Positions 56,475 through 64,000 of a stretch of DNA of 64,000 nt are shown one piece after another. How positions within the stretch are numbered: the stretch's first letter is position 1; each line of letters begins with the position of its first letter. The notes beneath the pieces were generated by a model that ran no database searches, was not told the origin of the DNA, and saw nothing but the letters and a program-made list of their open reading frames with translations. This DNA is from Alkalimonas sp. (lineage in GTDB: Bacteria > Pseudomonadota > Gammaproteobacteria > Enterobacterales > Alteromonadaceae), in NCBI RefSeq assembly GCF_020831925.1, contig NZ_JAFIFQ010000009.1, positions 1 through 64,000 on the forward strand. Direction: 5' to 3'. A program made the translations under genes and the position numbers.

Positions 56475-56502
56475 ATACGAGCGGAATGACCAAACTGATT
56501 CA
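56475..56502 (-). promoter_or_regulatory. Candidate self-regulated ECF promoter
   Basis: On the minus strand TGAATC (56502-56497) and TCGTAT (56480-56475) are separated by 16 bases. This is close to the TGATCC/TCGTAA boxes known for RpoE-ChrR systems. It lies 50 bases before the sigma gene start. The divergent azoreductase starts 94 bases to the right of its -35 box. Confidence 0.5.
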
Positions 56503-56595
56503 TTTCATTTTATCGAAAGATAACTGTGATATTTTCTGGTTTTCATCCTTTTTTGTTGATGTATCATGGGCCCATCAACCAGTAGGAGACCTATT

Positions 56596-57201
56596 ATGAA
56601 AACAGTTTTAGTGATTGAGAGCTCTATCAGCGGTAAAGCGGGTAAATCGAGCCAGCTTATTGAACAATTTCTTGCTAAGTTGCCTGCCGACGTCCAATTG
56701 GATCGGATTGATTTGGCCAGTCAGCCGCTGCCTCATTTAGAAATGAATGAAATTGCTGCCTGGATGACGCCGGAAGCCGATCGTTCTTTGGAGCAGGCTG
56801 CCCTGGCTCGTCATTCGGATGATCTGATTGCCCGTATTAAACAAGCCGATGCGATTGTGTTAGGCGTACCTATGTACAATTTTGGTGTGCCAAGCCAGTT
56901 AAAAGCTTTGTTTGACCGGGTTGCTCGTGCTGGTGTTACCTTTAAGTACACTGAGCAAGGCCCTGTTGGTTTGCTGTCCGAAAAACCGGTCGTTGTTTTC
57001 GCAACCCGTGGCGGTATCTATCAGGGCACAAATGCAGATAGCCAAACACCGTTTTTACAGCAGTTCTTCAACTTTATTGGTCTGAGTGAGCAGTACTTTA
57101 TTTACGCGGAAGGTCTGAATATGGGCGAGGAGGCTGCTAAAGCTGCGCTGGATAAAGCCGAGCAGCGTATCGGTGAACTGAGTCGTAAATTGGCTGCCTG
57201 A
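56596..57201 (+). CDS. azoR: FMN-dependent NADH-azoreductase / quinone reductase
   Basis: 201 residues from the ATG at 56596 (TAGGAGA before it). Flavodoxin-like fold: VIESSISGKAGKSSQLIEQFL binds FMN phosphate, and VLGVPMYNFGVPSQLKALFDRVARAG and FATRGGIYQGT are AzoR signatures. Reduces quinones and azo compounds with NAD(P)H. Divergent from the ECF sigma gene, so it may be linked to the same stress, but it has no matching ECF promoter of its own that I can see. Confidence 0.9.
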   Translation: MKTVLVIESSISGKAGKSSQLIEQFLAKLPADVQLDRIDLASQPLPHLEMNEIAAWMTPEADRSLEQAALARHSDDLIARIKQADAIVLGVPMYNFGVPSQLKALFDRVARAGVTFKYTEQGPVGLLSEKPVVVFATRGGIYQGTNADSQTPFLQQFFNFIGLSEQYFIYAEGLNMGEEAAKAALDKAEQRIGELSRKLAA

Positions 57202-57220
57202 TAAACATTGCTATTGAATG

Positions 57221-57262
57221 AGCGCCCATCTGGTAAAGAGCTTACCCTTGGGCGCTAATCTT
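57221..57262 (+). terminator. Hairpin terminator after azoR
   Basis: AGCGCCCA (57221-57228) pairs with TGGGCGCT (57249-57256), with an inner GGTAA/TTACC stem, and is followed by aatcttgtttct. T-run imperfect, so moderately confident. Confidence 0.65.
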
Positions 57263-57364
57263 GTTTCTACCCCGCTTGAACCCGCATTGCTTGCATCCTG
57301 ACCTTAGCCTTTGTATAAATGGTGGTATTCCAACAACCATACCCATAATCATAAAAGTGCCACT

Positions 57365-59845
57365 ATGAAACTACTGACAACCTCGATACTGGCGGCTGCT
57401 CTGGCAGGTGCCTGTATGGCCACCTCTCCCGTGCATGCCAAAAACGAACGGCTCACTCACCCAATTGAAACCATTCAGCTGGAGCAAGTTTATGCGACTG
57501 ATGCCAGCATCCGGCTAACCATGGAGCAGATTATGGCCGATCCGGATTGGTTGGGTCGCCAGCCGGAAAATGAGTTTTGGTCTGCAGACAGTCAGTTTAT
57601 TTACTACCAGCGCAAGCGTGAAGGCAGTGAAATCCGTGACTGGTACAAGCGCTCAGTGACGGAAACTAATCGGGATAACGGGACCTTAGTACCTCTGGCT
57701 GAAGTGCATCAGATGGGTGCAGCCGATGCGGTGTATTCCAGCGATGGTCAGCTGCAAGCCTATATTTTCCAGGGCAATGTATTTGTTAAAGAAAGTCAAA
57801 GCGGTACCATTCGGCAACTGACCCGTAGTCAGGACCGGCAAAGTCACCTGCAGTTTTTAACCGATGGCCGGCTGGCCTATCGCAGTGGTTGGCAGTATTT
57901 TGCGGTGGATACAGCCACGGGTCTGACTGAACAGCTGTTCAGTATTCGTACAGAAGATGAACCTAAAGCGCCCAGCGTACCAGAGAGCTATCTGGCACAA
58001 GAGCAGCACAAGCTGCTTGAGTTTGTTGCTTTGCAGCAGCGCAATCGCACCGAGCGCCATCAGCAGGAACAGGAATTAAAGCAGCACAATCCTGCAATGC
58101 CGCCGCAGAGTATTTATGTAGGGAAAGACAAGCACATTGTCGATGCCAGTCTGTCGCCGCAGGGCAATTTCCTGTTGGTAGCCATTCGTGATCAACAAAG
58201 CAGCAGTGATCGCGATATTATGCCGAACTACATTACCCCAAGCGGTGACATCATTGCCGAGTCGGTGCGTCGCCGGGTACATGATTTCAAGCCCTTGCCG
58301 CAACAGTTGATTCTGGTGGATCTTAGCGATGGTAGCCAGCATACCTTAAGCTACACCAGCTTGCCTGGTTACAATGAAGATGTGCTAAAAGAGGTCAAAA
58401 CGGAAAATGCCCGCGCCCGAGGCGAGCGTTATCGCAGTGAAAAAGTGATCCGCGATATTGGCCTGATGACCGATTGGTACTGGACACAAAGCGCGATGCG
58501 TTGGAATGCACAGGGCAATCAGGTGGCCGTGATGCTCAAGGCGTTCGATAACAAAGATCGCTGGCTGGCGACGGTAGACTTTGCCAATAAGCGGCTGGTG
58601 CCACAGCACCGTCTGCACGACAGCGCCTGGATTAACTATGCTTTCAATGATTTTGGCTGGTTGCCGGCCGGTGATACCTTGTATTACCTGTCTGAAGAAA
58701 GCGGTTACTCGCATCTGTACACCAGGGCACTGAATCAGCGCCGTGCGCAGAAGCTTACCGAAGGCACTTTTGAAGTGGCAAACCCTGTGCTGACCCGCGA
58801 TGGCCGTTTTATCTATTTCAAAGGCAATCGTAATCATCCGGGCCAGTACGATGTGTTCCGGCTGCAGCTTAGCAACAACCAACTGCAGCAAGTCACCAAC
58901 TTGCCAGGAGCGGTTGATTTTCAGCTATCACCGGATGAAAGCCGCCTGTTGTTGCGCTATTCCAACAACCTAAAGCCGCATGAGCTCTATGTTACCAGCG
59001 CAGAACCAGCTGCTGATGTTCAGCGTTTAACCTATACCATTTCCGATGCTTTTAAAGCCTTGCCGTTGCAGGCACCGAAAATTGTACCGGTGCCGTCCAG
59101 TCATCAGGCTGCGCCTATCTACTCCAAGTTGTACCTGCCAGAGAATCACAAGGACGGCGAGCCTCGTCGTGCAGTGATCTTCAATCATGGTGCCGGTTAT
59201 CTGCAAAATAGCGATTTGGGCTGGTCGGTCTATTTCCGCGAGTTCCTGTTCCACAATCTGCTGGTTCAGCATGGTTATGTGGTGCTGGATATGGACTACC
59301 GGGCATCGAAAGGCTATGGCCGTGATTGGCGCACCGCTATCTACCGTCAGATGGGCACGCCGGAAGTCGAAGATCTGGTGGATGGCGTGAACTGGATGGT
59401 AGAAAACGTCCATGTTGATCGCAACCGGGTTGGCACCTATGGTGGCTCTTATGGTGGTTTTATGACCTTCATGGCCATGTTTAATGAGCCGGAATTGTTT
59501 AGAGCCGGTGCCGCTCTGCGGCCGGTCAGCGACTGGGCCTATTACAACCACCCGTACACCAGCAATATCCTGAATACACCGGATATTGACCCTATTGCCT
59601 ATGAGCGTAGCTCGCCGATCTATTTTGCGGAAGGCTTACGGTATCCGCTGCTTATCAGTGCACCTATGGTGGATCGCAATGTGTTCTTCCAGGATGTAGT
59701 GCGTCTGGTACAGCGCTTTATCGAGCTGGAAATTCCGCACTTTGAAACAGCGATTTATCCGGTTGAAGATCACGGCTATGTGCAGCCTAGCAGCTGGTTG
59801 GATCAATACCGCCGTATCTTTAAACTGTTTGAAGACAATCTGTAA
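57365..59845 (+). CDS. Secreted prolyl-oligopeptidase family (S9) serine peptidase
   Basis: 826 residues from the ATG at 57365, giving a clear signal peptide (MKLLTTSILAAALAGAC through VHA); the longer frame would bury it. Beta-propeller region about 60-590 (SPDESRLLLRYS-type repeats), then an alpha/beta-hydrolase domain with Ser695 (GGSYGG), Asp770 (MVDRNVFF) and His803 (EDHGY). Likely a periplasmic dipeptidyl- or acyl-peptidase that cleaves short peptides for nutrition. Single gene with its own terminator. Confidence 0.9.
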   Translation: MKLLTTSILAAALAGACMATSPVHAKNERLTHPIETIQLEQVYATDASIRLTMEQIMADPDWLGRQPENEFWSADSQFIYYQRKREGSEIRDWYKRSVTETNRDNGTLVPLAEVHQMGAADAVYSSDGQLQAYIFQGNVFVKESQSGTIRQLTRSQDRQSHLQFLTDGRLAYRSGWQYFAVDTATGLTEQLFSIRTEDEPKAPSVPESYLAQEQHKLLEFVALQQRNRTERHQQEQELKQHNPAMPPQSIYVGKDKHIVDASLSPQGNFLLVAIRDQQSSSDRDIMPNYITPSGDIIAESVRRRVHDFKPLPQQLILVDLSDGSQHTLSYTSLPGYNEDVLKEVKTENARARGERYRSEKVIRDIGLMTDWYWTQSAMRWNAQGNQVAVMLKAFDNKDRWLATVDFANKRLVPQHRLHDSAWINYAFNDFGWLPAGDTLYYLSEESGYSHLYTRALNQRRAQKLTEGTFEVANPVLTRDGRFIYFKGNRNHPGQYDVFRLQLSNNQLQQVTNLPGAVDFQLSPDESRLLLRYSNNLKPHELYVTSAEPAADVQRLTYTISDAFKALPLQAPKIVPVPSSHQAAPIYSKLYLPENHKDGEPRRAVIFNHGAGYLQNSDLGWSVYFREFLFHNLLVQHGYVVLDMDYRASKGYGRDWRTAIYRQMGTPEVEDLVDGVNWMVENVHVDRNRVGTYGGSYGGFMTFMAMFNEPELFRAGAALRPVSDWAYYNHPYTSNILNTPDIDPIAYERSSPIYFAEGLRYPLLISAPMVDRNVFFQDVVRLVQRFIELEIPHFETAIYPVEDHGYVQPSSWLDQYRRIFKLFEDNL

Positions 59846-59863
59846 CGAGTTACATCGCTATAA

Positions 59864-59901
59864 TAAAAAACCGGGCCACTATACAGCTGCCCGGTTTTTT
59901 T
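59864..59901. terminator. Bidirectional terminator
   Basis: CCGGGC (59871-59876) pairs with GCCCGG (59889-59894), with six A before and seven T after. Serves the S9 peptidase on the plus strand and the convergent DUF5610 gene on the minus strand. Confidence 0.93.
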
Positions 59902-59916
59902 ATCACAGCATCCGAA

Positions 59917-60501
59917 TTATTGAGTGTCGGCTTTTTTCTGCATCATCTCTTCCATGCGCTCACGGAACTGTGCCAGGCCTTTCAGCACATAGTCGTAGGT
60001 GGCATCGACGTTGCGTTCAATCTCGCCTTCGTACACATTCAGACCTTTTAAAATATCTTTGGCCTCGGTAAAGCCCTGATCGATGGCGCCGCCAATAATG
60101 TTCAGAAAGCTATCGAGCCGCTCCTGTTCATCCATATCCGGCGTCATTTTCTCGTAACGGCCATAGAACTTGGTGGCAAAGCTGACAATGCGCTCAGCGG
60201 TTGCTTCCGGGGAGACATCAATGCCGGAGTCGTAGGTTTTCTGTGCTGCATTTTCACCCAGCACCGGCTCCAACTCTTTGTTAATGGCTTCCAGCGCTGT
60301 TTTGTACAGCAAGCGCAGGCTTTCGCTGTTGGATTTTAAGCTCACCTGCTCATTGGCCGCCAAAATGGCTGCATTCTGGGCGTTTTTGGCGGTTTCTTTC
60401 GCAGCGCGATCCGCAACGGCTTTATCCAGCTCGGATTTGGGAGCAGACTCCTGCTTGCTGCTCGCCTCGGCAGCCTTTGGGGGAATAGGTGCAATCGCCA
60501 T
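59917..60501 (-). CDS. DUF5610 protein
   Basis: 194 residues, no signal peptide. N-terminal 60 residues low-complexity (Ala, Lys, Glu). The C-terminal helical domain (YDSGIDVSPEATAERIVSFATKFYGRY, LDSFLNIIGGAIDQGFTEAKDILKGL) matches DUF5610, widespread in flagellated gammaproteobacteria. Function unknown; the N-terminus resembles an exported or disordered tail. It is a leftward gene between two terminators. Confidence 0.8.
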   Translation of the reverse strand: MAIAPIPPKAAEASSKQESAPKSELDKAVADRAAKETAKNAQNAAILAANEQVSLKSNSESLRLLYKTALEAINKELEPVLGENAAQKTYDSGIDVSPEATAERIVSFATKFYGRYEKMTPDMDEQERLDSFLNIIGGAIDQGFTEAKDILKGLNVYEGEIERNVDATYDYVLKGLAQFRERMEEMMQKKADTQ

Positions 60502-60582
60502 AAGTAAGACCCTCAGTTTGTTCTGGACGAAGTATAGCCTATCCGTTGTATCGGCTAAAAATTGCGCTGCTTGAGTGTTTTT

Positions 60583-61908
60583 TTAGTTTTTCAGCAAATA
60601 ATCGCTACCGTACCGGTATAAAGGCCAACCCAGGGTCAGGCCGCGCAGCAGCATAAAAACCGACAATGCCAGCCAGAGTGCATGGTTGTCCATGCCTTGC
60701 AGCAGATGGTAGCATAGACCAAAGCCAGCGAAGGACAGCAGCATGCTGTTGCGCATGGCTCTGGCTTTAGTGGCACCTATGTAGATACCATCCAGCAGGT
60801 AGCTCCAAACCGCAATCAGTGGCAAAGCTATCAGCCAGGGCAGAAAATGAGCGGCATTATGGCGTACTTCGGCAATGGAAGTAAGCAAGCCAATCAAAGC
60901 CGTACCGCCCAACCAAAACAGCAGGCTGAAAACAATACCAAGTAACAGACCCCAACCAGCCAGAATGGCAAACAACTGCTGCAGCTCGCTGCTGTCTTTG
61001 GCACCCACCGCTTTGCCGGTACAGGTCTCGGCGGCATAAGCGAAACCGTCCAGTGCATAGGACACCAGCATTAAAAATGCAATGAGCACGGCGTTGGCGG
61101 CCACAATGGCATCGCCATAGCTGGCACCGCGAAAAGCGATAAAGACAAACACCCCTTGCAAGCAGAGACTGCGAATAAAAATATCGCGATTAAGGGCAAA
61201 CAGGCGGCCATATCCGGCCAGCTGACTAAGTTGGCGAAACGCAAAGGGAGCAAGCTGATGCTGTTGCCAAAGCCGTCGTGCCAGCAGCATACCAACCAGC
61301 AAAGTACTGTAATCGGCAATCACCGAGGCAGCGGCTACCCCTGCGACTTTCCAGCCAAAGCCCAGCACAAAGAGTAAATCCAGCACAATATTCAGACTTT
61401 GATTGATCAGCAATAACCACATTGGGTAGCGGGCATTGTGCAAGCCAAGAAACCAGCCAAGCAGCACCATATTCAGCAGTGCCGCTGGGGCACTCCAAAT
61501 GCGTACCTGAAAATAAATACCGGCTTGCTGCAGCACTTCGCTGCTGGCCTGGCTCACCAGCTGTACCAAGGGCATCACCAGCGGATGCAGCAGCAACAGC
61601 AGAATTGCCAGCCCTACAGCAACCAGACCGGCTTGCAGCAACGCATTGCGCTGGGCACTGTGATCCCTGGCGCCAAAGGCCTGCGCCGTCAGGCCTGTTG
61701 TGCTCATCCGCAAAAAGCCTAACAGTAAAAACAACAGACTGATTAAGCTGCTGCCAAGGGCTACGCCGCCTAAGTACCAGGCATGTTCAAGATGGCCGAC
61801 CACGGCGGTATCAACCAAAGAGAGCAGGGGAATGGTCAGGTTGGATGCGATCATCGGCAAAGCGATTAGCAATACTTGTTTTTGTTTGGGGTGATTAAAG
61901 TTCAGCAC
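60583..61908 (-). CDS. dinF: MATE family efflux transporter, DinF type
   Basis: 441 residues, 12 membrane helices. Seen: LLSLVDTAVVGHL near the start, GFLRMSTTGLTAQAFGARD, and LDGFAYAAETCTGKAVGAKD, which are DinF-subgroup MATE features. Exports drugs or toxic compounds in exchange for Na+ or H+. It is a leftward single gene. The region before its start (61909-62078) holds an oppositely oriented terminator discussed separately. Confidence 0.9.
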   Translation of the reverse strand: MLNFNHPKQKQVLLIALPMIASNLTIPLLSLVDTAVVGHLEHAWYLGGVALGSSLISLLFLLLGFLRMSTTGLTAQAFGARDHSAQRNALLQAGLVAVGLAILLLLLHPLVMPLVQLVSQASSEVLQQAGIYFQVRIWSAPAALLNMVLLGWFLGLHNARYPMWLLLINQSLNIVLDLLFVLGFGWKVAGVAAASVIADYSTLLVGMLLARRLWQQHQLAPFAFRQLSQLAGYGRLFALNRDIFIRSLCLQGVFVFIAFRGASYGDAIVAANAVLIAFLMLVSYALDGFAYAAETCTGKAVGAKDSSELQQLFAILAGWGLLLGIVFSLLFWLGGTALIGLLTSIAEVRHNAAHFLPWLIALPLIAVWSYLLDGIYIGATKARAMRNSMLLSFAGFGLCYHLLQGMDNHALWLALSVFMLLRGLTLGWPLYRYGSDYLLKN

Positions 61909-61939
61909 AGAGGTATCAACGTCATTAAGCTGTCATTTA

Positions 61940-62029
61940 GGCCAGGCATACTAGCACAGCCTGTCGAAAGAGGGGTGTTTGTTCCTCCTAGTGCTAACTT
62001 TGACCGGCCTCATTTGGGCCGGTTTTTTT
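61940..62029 (+). ncRNA. Possible small RNA ending at an orphan terminator
   Basis: CCGGCC (62004-62009) and GGCCGG (62017-62022) followed by seven T form a strong plus-strand terminator, yet no plus-strand gene precedes it: both neighbours are leftward. About 50 bases upstream, TAGCAC pairs with GTGCTA around a GGGG/CCTCC-containing loop. A short plus-strand RNA antisense to the dinF leader, or a structured dinF leader, would explain this. No promoter is identified. Confidence 0.35.
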
Positions 62030-62036
62030 ATGCCGC

Positions 62037-62064
62037 AAAAAAGCAGCCCGTAGGCTGCTTTTGC
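62037..62064 (-). terminator. Terminator of the DUF4136 gene
   Basis: AAGCAGCC (62041-62048) pairs with GGCTGCTT (62053-62060). On the minus strand the stem is followed by TTTTTTGC. It lies 15 bases beyond the stop of the leftward lipoprotein gene. Confidence 0.85.
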
Positions 62065-62078
62065 AAAGGCTAATTAGG

Positions 62079-62699
62079 TTACTGCCGGGTAGGGAAGCGT
62101 TGGAAAATCAGCGCCACAGTTTCATCCACCGCTTGTTTGGGATTTCTTAGTGCTTCACGGGTTAAACGGCCCTCCTGCACGCCTTGCCAAATCAAACGAT
62201 TTTGCGCCGCATCCACTAAATCGACCCTTACTGTGCCTTGCTTGTAGTGCACGGTTTCAATGTCCGATTGATAAATGGGGAAACCCAGATGCCAGGCCGA
62301 GCGGTAACCAAAGCGACCAAAGCCAACATTGGCACGGAATGGGCTGGTACGGATATCGGTTTTATCTTCCGTCATGGAAGCAAAGTTCAGCAATAACTGT
62401 GCTCCTTCAGCCTGATAGCGGTAACCCAGAGCTTCCATTTCTCGACGCAGCGCCGATTTAAAGTGATCGGTCAGCAGGCTCTGATATTCTTCGGTATTGG
62501 TCTCCGGGTTATCAAAAAATCCGAACGTCTGATACTGAGCAAAGTTTACATCCCGGGCATAGTCAATGCGAGGCTCAGGCTTGCTAGCACAGCCTGCTAG
62601 CACCAGCATGGCCAGTAATAAACAAAAGGTGGAAGCAACCAATCGAAGCTGTGATCTATGTTCCGAGGCTGCCTGGGTAACTTTAACAAAGTTGGACAT
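62079..62699 (-). CDS. DUF4136 lipoprotein
   Basis: 206 residues from the ATG at 62699 with GCAGGAG before it; the frame is open 8 codons further but without a ribosome site. Lipobox LVLAGC after a hydrophobic segment, then the DUF4136 domain (RIDYARDVNFAQYQTFGFF, EMEALGYRYQAEGAQLLLNF, GTVRVDLVDAAQNRLIWQGV). Outer-membrane or periplasmic lipoprotein of unknown function. Confidence 0.88.
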   Translation of the reverse strand: MSNFVKVTQAASEHRSQLRLVASTFCLLLAMLVLAGCASKPEPRIDYARDVNFAQYQTFGFFDNPETNTEEYQSLLTDHFKSALRREMEALGYRYQAEGAQLLLNFASMTEDKTDIRTSPFRANVGFGRFGYRSAWHLGFPIYQSDIETVHYKQGTVRVDLVDAAQNRLIWQGVQEGRLTREALRNPKQAVDETVALIFQRFPTRQ

Positions 62700-62859
62700 G
62701 ATGGACTCCTGCAACGCATTCACTATCTTACTTTATGAGACAAAAGCAAGAATGGTTTAGTTCTTGCCCTCAACAAACTGTAACAGACTACAACTGAACC
62801 TGTGCTTAATCCAGTAAATGCCATACTTGCATCTGTTTTTTCAACGGGCTAAAATGCCG

Positions 62860-63026
62860 CCGCTCTTGGGGGAGTAATCGGCCAGACTGGCGTTGTTGTC
62901 AACATCCTTGTGCCTCATTGCACATGGCAACAACATTTGCAGCTTTGCTGCAGACTGATGAGACCTGAGACATGCACTGGGCCCATAGCGGGAGTCCGGG
63001 GCATGTCTTTGGTAGATGTTCCCGCT
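62860..63026 (+). promoter_or_regulatory. yybP-ykoY manganese riboswitch
   Basis: The 5' element GGGGGAGTA (about 62868-62876), the internal GTCAACAT (62898-62905) and the 3' element GCAGACTGATGAGACC (62950-62965) are the conserved pieces of the Mn2+-sensing yybP-ykoY aptamer. GTTGTTG (62892-62898) pairs with CAACAAC (62928-62934) as the supporting stem. Two downstream stems are mutually exclusive: GACATGC (62969-62975) with GCATGTC (63001-63007), and AGCGGGA (62987-62993) with TCCCGCT (63020-63026), which ends 11 bases before the start codon. It precedes a GDT1-type exporter gene, a known target class. Confidence 0.85.
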
Positions 63027-63037
63027 GAGTGGTTTCC

Positions 63038-63598
63038 ATGGATGCTTTTCTTGCTTCGTTCACTGCGGTAGCTATTGCCGAAATTGGCGATAAAACCCAG
63101 TTGCTTTCCTTATTCCTCGCGGCTCGCTTTCGTTCCAAACTGGCAATCATTGCCGGTATTTTGGTGGCTACGTTACTGAATCATGCTGCTTCTGCCTGGC
63201 TGGGAGTCTGGGTGGCGCAGTTTATACCGGCTGGCTGGCAGGGTTGGTTGTTAGGCGGCTCTTTTATCCTGGTAGCACTTTGGTTGCTGATCCCGGATAA
63301 GGACGACAGCGAAGATAGCAGCATGCTGAAGTTCGGTGCCTTTACCGCCAGTTGCGTCTTGTTTTTCCTGGCTGAAATTGGCGATAAAACGCAAATCGCC
63401 ACCGTGATCCTGGCGGCGACCTTTGAGGAGGCCATCTGGTGGGTGATTTGGGGCACTACCTTTGGTATGCTGGCCGCCAATGTACCAGTGGTGTATGCCG
63501 GCAGCTGGCTGATGGATAAAATTTCCCTGGACTGGGCCCGTCGCGCCGCCTGTGGCATTTTTATGCTGTTGGGTATTCTCACCATTATTAATTATTAG
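63038..63598 (+). CDS. GDT1/TMEM165 family (UPF0016) cation exporter
   Basis: 186 residues from the ATG at 63038 (a GTG three codons earlier is possible). Two homologous halves, each with the family signature E-x-GDK-T: IAEIGDKTQLLSLFLA and LAEIGDKTQIATVILA; six membrane helices. Members such as MneA/MntX export Mn2+. The manganese riboswitch in the leader fits that role strongly. Followed 13 bases later by a GNAT gene. Confidence 0.92.
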   Translation: MDAFLASFTAVAIAEIGDKTQLLSLFLAARFRSKLAIIAGILVATLLNHAASAWLGVWVAQFIPAGWQGWLLGGSFILVALWLLIPDKDDSEDSSMLKFGAFTASCVLFFLAEIGDKTQIATVILAATFEEAIWWVIWGTTFGMLAANVPVVYAGSWLMDKISLDWARRAACGIFMLLGILTIINY

Positions 63599-63611
63599 GA
63601 TGAAGACAACG

Positions 63612-64000
63612 ATGATCGAAGTCAAAGCCGTCAATTACCGGGATCCAGACCAAGCAGAGCAACTGGTCTATTTATTAAACCAGTATGCGCTGGATCCAAT
63701 GGGTGGCGGGGAGCCTCTGTCGGAAGAAGTACAGGCCCATCTTGCGAAGCGGATGGCAGAGCGCAGCGATACCTTCAGTTTTATTGCCTATGTCAATGGG
63801 GTGCCTGCCGGCTTGGTGAATTGCGTGGAAAATTTTTCCACCTTTGCGGCCCGGCCGATTATGAATATTCACGACATTGCTGTGCTGCCAGCCAACCGTG
63901 GCCAGGGGCTAAGTACTGCATTATTGCACGAGGTAGAGCAGCTGGCGCGCACTCGCAATTGTTGCAAACTGACACTGGAAGTGCTGGAAGGAAATACCAT
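63612..64000 (+). CDS. GNAT family N-acetyltransferase (cut by window end)
   Basis: At least 129 codons, open at the window edge. Starts with MIEVKAVNYRDPDQAEQLVYLL; an in-frame ATG at 63600 is less likely, as AGGA overlaps it. GNAT motifs: IMNIHDIAVLPANRGQGLSTALL (acetyl-CoA loop RGQGLS) and CCKLTLEVLEGN. Probably co-transcribed with the exporter gene. Substrate unknown. Confidence 0.85.
   Translation, partial: MIEVKAVNYRDPDQAEQLVYLLNQYALDPMGGGEPLSEEVQAHLAKRMAERSDTFSFIAYVNGVPAGLVNCVENFSTFAARPIMNIHDIAVLPANRGQGLSTALLHEVEQLARTRNCCKLTLEVLEGNT

Noticed and set aside
61876-62073. 65-codon plus-strand frame over the dinF start region
   Set aside because: It runs through two terminators and the dinF start and has no ribosome site; its product is not recognisable.

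Overview
The window is a gammaproteobacterial chromosome segment, probably from the Rheinheimera/Alishewanella/Arsukibacterium neighbourhood of the Alteromonadales-Chromatiales. That placement is an inference from gene order and protein flavour: a single polar-type fli-flh-che operon with flhF, flhG, parC and parP, followed by ccm genes, as in Pseudomonas, Shewanella and Vibrio. No rRNA, intact tRNA, integrase, insertion sequence or CRISPR array was found.

Positions 1-13.9 kb form a defence island. The left edge has duplicated, hairpin-rich non-coding repeats and a leftward GNAT-like/small-acidic-protein gene pair that could be a toxin-antitoxin module. Then comes a rightward train: hsdM, hsdS, an McrB with an EVE-like insertion, mcrC, a DUF3800 gene, a small BECR-like gene, a decayed 3' end of a second mcrC, hsdR, an Abi_2/HEPN gene and a short conserved protein. 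A McrBC-type system therefore sits inside a type I restriction-modification operon. A 29-base identical repeat occurs at both ends of the island, next to a strong terminator on the right.

Positions 14-42.7 kb hold a DUF418 membrane protein and then the flagellar/chemotaxis superoperon: fliEFGHIJKLMNOPQR-flhBAFG-fliA-cheYZAB-motCD-type stator-parC-parP-cheW-DUF2802. It has an almost perfect sigma-54 promoter before fliE, a candidate sigma-54 promoter before flhA, and a candidate sigma-28 promoter before cheY. Many genes overlap by 1-17 bases. A convergent pair (a second FliK-like protein and an FlhB C-terminal-domain protein, FlhX) closes the region.

Positions 44.9-52.7 kb carry the complete cytochrome c maturation operon ccmABCDEFGHI followed by mlaA and a clear terminator.

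Positions 52.8-64 kb are mixed: a three-domain sulfur enzyme (cysteine desulfurase + metallo-beta-lactamase + rhodanese) behind a perfect 13-bp palindrome; a leftward ECF sigma/ChrR anti-sigma pair; an azoreductase; a secreted S9 peptidase; DUF5610 and MATE genes; a DUF4136 lipoprotein; a GDT1-type manganese exporter behind a recognisable yybP-ykoY riboswitch; and a GNAT gene cut by the window end.
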